Source: UBA2219 sp964612075
Lineage (GTDB): Bacteria > Desulfobacterota > Deferrimicrobia > Deferrimicrobiales > Deferrimicrobiaceae
Length of the DNA: 10,735 nt
Direction: 5' to 3'
Assembly (NCBI GenBank): GCA_964612075.1
Contig: CAZTFC010000062.1
Coordinates: 1-10,735, forward strand
The translations under genes and the position numbers were made by a program. Of this stretch, positions 6,125 through 10,735 are shown piece after piece; within the stretch, counting starts at the first letter, position 1; the number at the start of each line of letters is the position of its first letter. The notes under the pieces were generated by a model, which was not told where the DNA came from, did no database searches, and was given only the letters and a program-made list of their open reading frames with translations.

Positions 6125-7029
6125 CCCCGGGCGTCTCCCGAACGATCCTGTTCGCAGCCGCGTGGCTGGCGTTCGCGCCGGCCGACGCCCCCGGCGCCGC
6201 CGCGCCCCCCGCCCTGCCCGCGCCCGCCTGCGCCGAGGGGTGGGTGCTCGACGGGAAGGTGGAGCACTACAACCGGGAGAACCTCTTCGACCGGATCGAC
6301 GGAGAGGCGGAAGCGTATTTCCCCTACGGGTTCGACCTCCTCGCCTCCGCCCGGTACGCGAGCCGGCGCGACCCCAAGGTCGCCGTCGACGCCGACGTCT
6401 ACCGGATGGGGTCTCCGCTCGACGCCTTCGGCATCTACGCCGGCTACCGGCGCGCGGAGAATCCCGTCGTCCCGATCGGCGGCGGGGGCACGCTCTCCCC
6501 TTCCCAGCTCCTGTTCCACCAGGGCCGGTATTTCGTGCGGCTGCAGGCGACCGGGACGTCGAGCCTGGGGGAGGAGGTGTTCCTGGCCTGCGCCCGGGCG
6601 GTCTCGCGGCTCCTGCCGGGAGACGCCGGCCGGCCGAAGGAGCTCGAGGCGTTCGCGATCCCCGCCGTCGTGCCGGGAAGCGAGCGCTACATCGCCCGCA
6701 GCCTCCTCGGCTACGACTTCTTCCGCCGGGGGCTGCTGGCCGACGCGATTTCGGGCGGGGCGACGATGCAGCTTTTCCTGGTCCCGGAGGATACCGCCGA
6801 CGCCGCGGGCTCGGCCTTCGACCGGTACCGCGCCTACCTGAAATCCTCGGGGGCGGACGTCCGGGCGGAAGGGGCCCCTGGGCGGGAATCGCTGGCGGCG
6901 AAGGACCCGCTTTACGGGAACGTGCACGTCGCCAGGACCGGCCGCTTCCTCGTCGGCGCCGTCCGGTTCGAAGACCTTTCCGCGGCGAAAGGGCTGGTCG
7001 GCCTCCTTGCGGAAAGGATCGGGCGATGA
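6121..7029 (+). CDS. exported DUF6599 family protein
   Basis: A 302-residue protein starting at GTG 6121, which overlaps the TGA of the preceding gene in the classic GTGA arrangement; AAGG lies just upstream. Residues 1-30 look like a Sec signal peptide (basic start, hydrophobic A-A-A-W-L-A-F-A, then Ala/Pro-rich cleavage region). The mature part shows the DUF6599 pattern as I remember it: Y-N-R-E-N-L-F-D-R-I-D-G-E-A-E-A-Y-F-P-Y-G-F (50-71), then V-D-A-D-V-Y-R-M-G-S-P-L-D-A-F-G-I-Y (89-106), and G-R-Y-F-V-R-L (135-141). These suggest a compact folded periplasmic domain, perhaps duplicated (G-Y-D-F-F-R near 197-202). No catalytic residues can be named and no function is known to me for the family. 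Its position between a Tat-exported reductase and lipoproteins argues for an envelope role. Confidence 0.88.
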   Translation: MTPGVSRTILFAAAWLAFAPADAPGAAAPPALPAPACAEGWVLDGKVEHYNRENLFDRIDGEAEAYFPYGFDLLASARYASRRDPKVAVDADVYRMGSPLDAFGIYAGYRRAENPVVPIGGGGTLSPSQLLFHQGRYFVRLQATGTSSLGEEVFLACARAVSRLLPGDAGRPKELEAFAIPAVVPGSERYIARSLLGYDFFRRGLLADAISGGATMQLFLVPEDTADAAGSAFDRYRAYLKSSGADVRAEGAPGRESLAAKDPLYGNVHVARTGRFLVGAVRFEDLSAAKGLVGLLAERIGR

Positions 7030-7334
7030 AGGCGAGAAAGTGCGCGTCGAAGGCTCTGCCCGCCGCCGTTGCCGCGGCGTTTCTCCTGGCGGGGTGCCTT
7101 TATTCGAACGTGACGGCCCCCTTGACCACCGACATGAACCGGACCGGCGTGGGGAATAAAGAGGGGCGCGCCTCCGCATACTCGGTGCTCTGGCTCGTCT
7201 CCTGGGGGGACGCCGGGGCGGCCGCGGCGGCGAGAAACGGCGGACTGACGACGATCAACCACATGGACGTGCAGATCCGGAACGTCCTCTTCGGCCTGTA
7301 CACGAAAGAGACCACCATCGTCTACGGCGATTGA
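7026..7334 (+). CDS. TRL-family lipoprotein, first of three
   Basis: A 102-residue lipoprotein. ATG at 7026 overlaps the previous TGA by 4 bases (ATGA). Basic N-terminus, hydrophobic stretch and the lipobox L-A-G-C, with lipidated C24. The mature domain has the TRL (tRNA-associated-locus protein) pattern: L-Y-S-N-V-T-A-P-L after the Cys, E-G-R-A-S, L-W-L-V-S-W-G-D-A-G, an Ala-rich helix, G-G-L-T-T-I-N-H-M-D, and the ending G-L-Y-T-K-E-T-T-I-V-Y-G-D. The family's function is unknown. No Asp at +2 after the Cys (Leu instead), so outer-membrane sorting would be allowed under the Gram-negative rule. It closely resembles the third lipoprotein of the cluster. The real gene begins at 7026; the same reading frame stays open well upstream through the DUF6599 gene, but only by G+C bias. 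Confidence 0.9.
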   Translation: MKARKCASKALPAAVAAAFLLAGCLYSNVTAPLTTDMNRTGVGNKEGRASAYSVLWLVSWGDAGAAAAARNGGLTTINHMDVQIRNVLFGLYTKETTIVYGD

Positions 7335-7750
7335 CCGGGGTTCCCCGCTTGCATAGACGCCGCCTCTTCGCCCTCGCCGTGTGGCCGGTCCTGCTCCTCT
7401 CCGGGTGCGGCAGCCTGGGGACCGTTTATTCCTTCCGGGGCGTCGGGCTGCTGTACACCCACACGGTCCATCCCCTGTCCCGCCACAGGGAACCGGCAAC
7501 GGTCGTCCGGACGGCCGCCGCCAGCGGGAACATGAAGGAGATCGAGTTCCGCTACGTCTCGATCCAGTGGGACGACAAGGCCATCGGGGAGATCGCCAGG
7601 AAAGGGGGCATCGAAACGATCCATTTCGCCGACCTGGAGACGAGAAGCTACGTCCTGGGGATCTGGAAGCGCCACACGGTACGCGTCTACGGAACGGCGG
7701 CGGTGCCCGTCGCTGCGCCCCCGCCGGCCGACGCCGGCGGGGGGAAATGA
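7331..7750 (+). CDS. TRL-family lipoprotein, second and divergent
   Basis: A 139-residue lipoprotein. The start is probably TTG 7331, which overlaps the previous TGA by 4 bases (TTGA). A second in-frame TTG at 7349 is an alternative that leaves the signal peptide intact. Arg-rich start, hydrophobic segment and lipobox L-L-S-G-C with C26 lipidated. The mature part opens G-V-G-L-L-Y-T-H-T-V-H-P-L and ends K-G-G-I-E-T-I-H-F-A-D-L-E-T-R-S-Y-V-L-G-I-W-K-R-H-T-V-R-V-Y-G, both typical of TRL. The central W-x-x-x-W-G-D-A block of its two neighbours is replaced by I-Q-W-D-D-K-A-I. An extra Ala/Pro tail of about 20 residues follows the domain. It looks like an old, separately evolved member of the family, not a recent copy of its neighbours. 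Confidence 0.85.
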   Translation: MTGVPRLHRRRLFALAVWPVLLLSGCGSLGTVYSFRGVGLLYTHTVHPLSRHREPATVVRTAAASGNMKEIEFRYVSIQWDDKAIGEIARKGGIETIHFADLETRSYVLGIWKRHTVRVYGTAAVPVAAPPPADAGGGK

Positions 7751-8067
7751 TCCGGGAGATCCGCGTGCGCATCGGAAGGGCGATCGCCGTGCCGCTCCTG
7801 GCCGCGCTCCTTTCGGCGGGCTGCGTGAAGCTCTACGCCGACTACAAGGGCTCCCTGGACGTCCATCTGGACAACACGACCCTTGGGGCGAGGGAAGGCC
7901 GGGCCTCGAGGCACACGGTGCTCTGGCTGGTTTCCTGGGGGGACGCGGGCATTTCCGCGGCGGCGAGGGACGGCGGCATCTCCACGATGAACCACCTGGA
8001 CGAGGAATTCTTCCAGATCCTGTACGGGCTATATACGAGGGAGACCGTCATCGTCTACGGGGACTGA
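7747..8067 (+). CDS. TRL-family lipoprotein, third
   Basis: A 106-residue lipoprotein. ATG 7747 overlaps the previous TGA by 4 bases, with GGGGGGAA just upstream. Lipobox L-S-A-G-C puts the lipidated Cys at 26. The mature domain repeats the blocks of the first lipoprotein: E-G-R-A-S, V-L-W-L-V-S-W-G-D-A-G, A-A-A-R-x-G-G, N-H-x-D, and G-L-Y-T-x-E-T-x-I-V-Y-G-D. The two share most residues over the last 65 positions, so they are likely paralogs. The segment right after the Cys (V-K-L-Y-A-D-Y-K-G-S-L) differs more. It is the last gene of the coupled unit, and the stop of the convergent HD-GYP gene is only 41 bases away. The very G+C-rich gap 8068-8108 holds no clear terminator with a U-tract in either direction. 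Confidence 0.9.
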   Translation: MIREIRVRIGRAIAVPLLAALLSAGCVKLYADYKGSLDVHLDNTTLGAREGRASRHTVLWLVSWGDAGISAAARDGGISTMNHLDEEFFQILYGLYTRETVIVYGD

Positions 8068-8108
8068 CGCGCGGCGGCCCGCGGCCCGCAACCGGCGGCG
8101 GCCGGAGG

Positions 8109-9572
8109 TCAGTTGAGGGCGGCGCCCGCCGCTTCGGGGCGGTTTCTCATATGGTCCAGGAAAATCTCCACGCAATCCGGATCGAACTGGGACCCGCTGC
8201 AGCGGACCAGCTCGGCGAGGGCGTCCTCGCCCCTGCGGTTCGGCATGTAGTGACGCCCCGAGATCATCGCGTCGAAGCTGTCGGCGACCGCGATCATGCG
8301 CGCGGCCAGCGGGATCTCCTCCCCTTTCAGGCCGTCGGGGTATCCGGTCCCGTCGAACTTTTCATGGTGATGGCGGACGATGGAGCAGAGCCGGGTCAGC
8401 GACCCCACCGGCTTCAGGATGTTCTCCCCCATGACGGGATGGTTCCGGATCATCGGCACGCCCTCCGGGGGGATGGGGCCCGTGTTCCGGAGGATATCGT
8501 CGGTGAACCCGATCTTGCCGATGTCGTGGAGGAGCGCCGCCGATTCGAGGTCCTTCACGAACCAGGCGGGCTTGCCCATCCCCCGTGCGATCGCGACGGA
8601 AAACTCCGTGACCCTTCTGGAGTGGCCCCGGGTGTACATGTCCCTGGCCTCGACGGCCGCGGCCAGCGCGGCGACCGTCTCGACGTAGGTCTTCTCCTCC
8701 TTGCGCTTCAGCTCGGCGTTTTCCAGCGCGACCGCGACCTGGTTGGCGAGACCGCGGATCGCCTGAAGATCGTCGTCCGATACTTCCATCCCCCCCTCCG
8801 GCGATCCGATGACGATGACCCCCCGGGTCCTGCCCGCCGCGGACATGGGCACGTGAAGCGAGAAGCAAAGGTTTCTTTCGAACGCGTTCCTCTCTGCGGC
8901 TTCTCCGGGCGTCGATTCCGTTACGAACTCCGCCACTCCTGTGGACACGACCCGCCCGGCGACGCCCCGCCCGACGGGGATCACGGTGCCCTCCACGACC
9001 CCGGGCAGACCGGCCGCGACCCTTGCCCTCATCGTCTCCCCGTCCGGGGACACGATGAACATGGCGCCCGCCGGCAAGCCGGTGATGGAAAGGAGGGTCT
9101 TCAGGCAGGACTCGAACACGGCCGTCATGTCGCCGGGGGCGCGACCGGTGGTGCACACCTGGGTCAGCAGGTCGTTCGTCAGTTTGCGGGACGCCTTGAG
9201 GCTCTCGACGGTCTGCTGCAGCCGGACGATGACGCGGTTGAAATGGTTCGCCAGCTGGTTGATCTCCGAAGTCCCCTCCGGGCTCAGCCGCCGCGAGATG
9301 TCCCCGTTGGCGACCGCCTCGGCGTCCCGCATGGCCTGCAGCAGGGTCCGGGTGACCGACCGGATGGCGAGGAATCCCGCCGTTCCGAGCAGGATGACCG
9401 AGAAGGCGAACAGGACGATCTGGGCGGGGCTCCGGAACGAGCCGGAGGCGCTCTCCTCGATGAGATATGCGGCGGCCAGCAGGGGAACGAGGTACATCGC
9501 GAAAAACGTGACGATGAACTTCCTCTCGAGCGTTTCGGTCCTGGAGGCGGACTTTTCTCTTTCCTTCGTCAT
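8109..9572 (-). CDS. membrane HAMP-GAF-HD-GYP cyclic-di-GMP phosphodiesterase
   Basis: A 487-residue signalling protein. ATG 9572 is chosen because AAGGTG lies 8 bases before it; an upstream in-frame GTG at 9593 has no ribosome binding site. Two membrane helices (about 18-38 and 51-71) enclose only about 12 residues, so there is no real periplasmic sensor domain. HAMP covers about 70-125, a GAF domain about 145-285, a short coiled linker ends near 295, and the HD-GYP domain runs about 296-475. Metal and catalytic residues look complete: H317, H349-D350, H378, H401-H402 and D431, and the signature H-H-E-K-F-D-G-T-G-Y-P is intact (402-412). Hydrolysis of c-di-GMP to pGpG or GMP is therefore expected. 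The input would come from a GAF ligand or from the membrane segment. It faces the TRL operon tail to tail and is divergent from the MFS gene. Confidence 0.95.
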   Translation of the reverse strand: MTKEREKSASRTETLERKFIVTFFAMYLVPLLAAAYLIEESASGSFRSPAQIVLFAFSVILLGTAGFLAIRSVTRTLLQAMRDAEAVANGDISRRLSPEGTSEINQLANHFNRVIVRLQQTVESLKASRKLTNDLLTQVCTTGRAPGDMTAVFESCLKTLLSITGLPAGAMFIVSPDGETMRARVAAGLPGVVEGTVIPVGRGVAGRVVSTGVAEFVTESTPGEAAERNAFERNLCFSLHVPMSAAGRTRGVIVIGSPEGGMEVSDDDLQAIRGLANQVAVALENAELKRKEEKTYVETVAALAAAVEARDMYTRGHSRRVTEFSVAIARGMGKPAWFVKDLESAALLHDIGKIGFTDDILRNTGPIPPEGVPMIRNHPVMGENILKPVGSLTRLCSIVRHHHEKFDGTGYPDGLKGEEIPLAARMIAVADSFDAMISGRHYMPNRRGEDALAELVRCSGSQFDPDCVEIFLDHMRNRPEAAGAALN

Positions 9573-9615
9573 TCGGATCACACCTTCGGGCACGGATTCA
9601 CGCCGGAAGAGACTA

Positions 9616-9648
9616 CCGATCTATCGGATATGCCGAAGGAAAAATTCA
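9616..9648 (-). promoter_or_regulatory. palindrome and possible FliA-type promoter for the HD-GYP gene
   Basis: CCGAT (9616-9620) and ATCGG (9623-9627) form a perfect palindrome with a 2-base centre. Read on the minus strand, TCCGATAG (9628-9621) matches the sigma-28 -10 element GCCGATAA at six of eight positions. TGAATTTT (9648-9641) matches its -35 TAAAGTTT at six of eight, but the spacer is 12 bases instead of 11. It would give a 5' leader of about 40 bases. A link between a flagellar sigma factor and a c-di-GMP enzyme is biologically sensible, but the match is imperfect and could be chance. Confidence 0.3.
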
Positions 9649-9672
9649 CGTGTTCTTTCCGCCGGACCGCTA

Positions 9673-9701
9673 TTGACAGACGGTGCGGCGGCTGAAAGAA
9701 T
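9673..9701 (+). promoter_or_regulatory. sigma-70 promoter for the MFS gene
   Basis: A perfect -35 TTGACA (9673-9678), an exact 17-base spacer and AAGAAT (9696-9701, four of six -10 positions). The -10 ends only 8 bases before the ATG at 9710, so transcription should begin at or within two bases of the start codon. No Shine-Dalgarno sequence exists between them, which fits a leaderless mRNA. Confidence 0.6.
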
Positions 9702-9709
9702 CCGCCGTC

Positions 9710-10735
9710 ATGACTCCGAGACGCCCGCGCGCCACGCTCGCCGCAAGCTGCTTCGCCCACTTCATGCACGACGGGTGCTCCGACCTCCTGTACATCCTCT
9801 TTCCTCTCTGGGCGAAGGCGTTCTCCCTCTCCTTCGCGCAGGTCGGCCTGCTGCGCTCCGCCTACTCGGGCGCGCTCGCGCTGTTCCAGGTGCCGGCGGG
9901 GTTCCTGGCGGAGCGCCTCGGGGAACCGCGCGTCCTGGCCGCCGGGACGTTCCTCACGGCCGTCGGCTTCTCCTGCGTCGGCGCCGCCGCGGGCTTCGTC
10001 CCGCTTCTGGGGTGCCTGGTGATCGCCGGCCTGGGGTCCGGCACGCAGCACCCGCTGTCGTCCTCCCTGGTCTCCCGGGCGTACGAGGAAGGGCGCCGCC
10101 GCGTGGCCATCGGCACCTACAACTTCTCGGGGGACCTGGGGAAGGTCACCTGGCCGGCCGCCGGCGCCCTCGTCGCCTCGTGGGTCGGCTGGCGCTGGGC
10201 GGCGCAAGGCATCGGAACGACCATGCTGGCCGCGGCGGCGTGCGTCCTCTTCCTCCTGCCGAAAGCCGCGGGAGTCTCCCCGGCCGCCGGCGGGAACCCG
10301 TTCCCCGGGCGTCCGGAGGGCGGTTGGGGAATCCGGAACGCCAGGGGATTCACCCTGCTATCGGCGATCCACGGCATCGACAACGGGTCCCGGACCGTCT
10401 TTTTCACCTACCTGCCGTTCCTCCTGCTCGACAAGGGCGCGCGGATGGAGCTGATGGGGCTGGCGCTGGGAGTAACTTTCGCGGGCGGGGCCGCGGGGAA
10501 GTTCCTCTGCGGGCTCCTCTCCGAGCGGGTCGGCGTCATCCGGACGGTCCTCGTCACCGAGGCCGCGACGGGCCTGGGAATCCTCTTCCTCCTGGCCCTC
10601 CCCGCGACGCCCTCGCTGTTCCTGCTGCCCGTCCTCGGGGTCGCGCTCAACGGCACCTCTTCCGTGCTCTACGGCACCGTCCCCGAGCTGGTGGAGCCGG
10701 AGCGCCGCTCGCGCGTCTACGGCCTTTTCTACACC
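9710..10735 (+). CDS. MFS transporter, Fsr-like (3' end cut by window)
   Basis: The reading frame is open from ATG 9710 to the window edge: 342 residues with no stop, while complete members have about 390-400, so a few dozen residues are missing. It is rich in hydrophobic helices, about ten of which can be outlined. The start of helix 1, C-F-A-H-F-M-H-D-G-C-S-D-L-L-Y (14-28), and the segment G-L-G-S-G-T-Q-H-P-L-S-S-S-L (107-120), followed by G-x-Y-N-F-S-G-D-L-G-K (135-145), resemble the fosmidomycin-resistance (Fsr) branch of the major facilitator superfamily. A loop of about 30 residues (184-212) joins the two six-helix halves. It probably exports or takes up a small molecule by proton exchange; the substrate is unknown. 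The ATG lacks a Shine-Dalgarno sequence and sits at the predicted transcript start. GTG 9683 is a possible but unsupported earlier start, lying inside the promoter. Confidence 0.88.
   Translation, partial: MTPRRPRATLAASCFAHFMHDGCSDLLYILFPLWAKAFSLSFAQVGLLRSAYSGALALFQVPAGFLAERLGEPRVLAAGTFLTAVGFSCVGAAAGFVPLLGCLVIAGLGSGTQHPLSSSLVSRAYEEGRRRVAIGTYNFSGDLGKVTWPAAGALVASWVGWRWAAQGIGTTMLAAAACVLFLLPKAAGVSPAAGGNPFPGRPEGGWGIRNARGFTLLSAIHGIDNGSRTVFFTYLPFLLLDKGARMELMGLALGVTFAGGAAGKFLCGLLSERVGVIRTVLVTEAATGLGILFLLALPATPSLFLLPVLGVALNGTSSVLYGTVPELVEPERRSRVYGLFYT

Noticed and set aside
8068..8108. Bidirectional terminator between the TRL operon and the HD-GYP gene
   Set aside because: The 41 bases are nearly all G and C with several short overlapping self-complementary pieces, but no single clear stem and no T-run on either strand.
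8151..9695. 514-codon plus-strand frame opposite the HD-GYP gene
   Set aside because: It is a mirror of the HD-GYP gene with composition typical of antisense frames; the minus-strand protein has intact domains and catalytic residues.

Overview
The window is a gene-dense, very G+C-rich (roughly two thirds by eye) bacterial chromosome segment. It holds eleven credible protein genes, ten complete and one cut off by the right edge. The content suggests an anaerobic or metal/sulfur-cycling Gram-negative of the broad 'deltaproteobacterial' type (Desulfobacterota, Deferrimicrobiota or similar): a FabI-type enoyl-ACP reductase, a B12-binding radical SAM protein, a flavoredoxin-like flavin reductase, a Tat-exported Fe-S aldo/keto reductase, DUF6599 and TRL lipoproteins. 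This placement is inference from family content only. No tRNA, rRNA, CRISPR array, insertion sequence or phage gene was seen, and no stretch above 300 bases lacks a gene.

Left part (1-3338, all minus strand). The first 128 bases hold a good intrinsic terminator, two more inverted repeats and a cluster of DnaA-box-like sequences, one of them a perfect box. Next come a membrane-anchored DUF5602-like protein (129-980), a strong hairpin terminator (1083-1108), fabI (1117-1920) behind an AT-rich upstream region with a palindrome, and a B12-binding radical SAM protein (2070-3338) that begins with TTG.

Middle part (3443-8067, all plus strand). Divergent from the radical SAM gene runs a flavin reductase (3443-4006), closely followed by a PfkB-family sugar/nucleoside kinase (4015-4926). 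After a short AT-rich gap with a possible promoter comes a five-gene unit in which every junction is a 4-base stop/start overlap. It encodes a Tat-signal aldo/keto reductase with two C-terminal [4Fe-4S] motifs, an exported DUF6599 protein, and three tandem TRL-family lipoproteins. All five products carry export signals, so this looks like one envelope-directed module of unknown purpose. It is the best candidate in the window for an undescribed system.

Right part (8068-10735). A membrane-bound HAMP-GAF-HD-GYP protein (8109-9572, minus) has all the expected residues for cyclic-di-GMP hydrolysis. It is divergent from an MFS transporter (9710 to the edge, plus) whose near-consensus promoter sits so close to the ATG that the mRNA is probably leaderless. 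All functions are read from sequence motifs and remembered family patterns; no searches were run.
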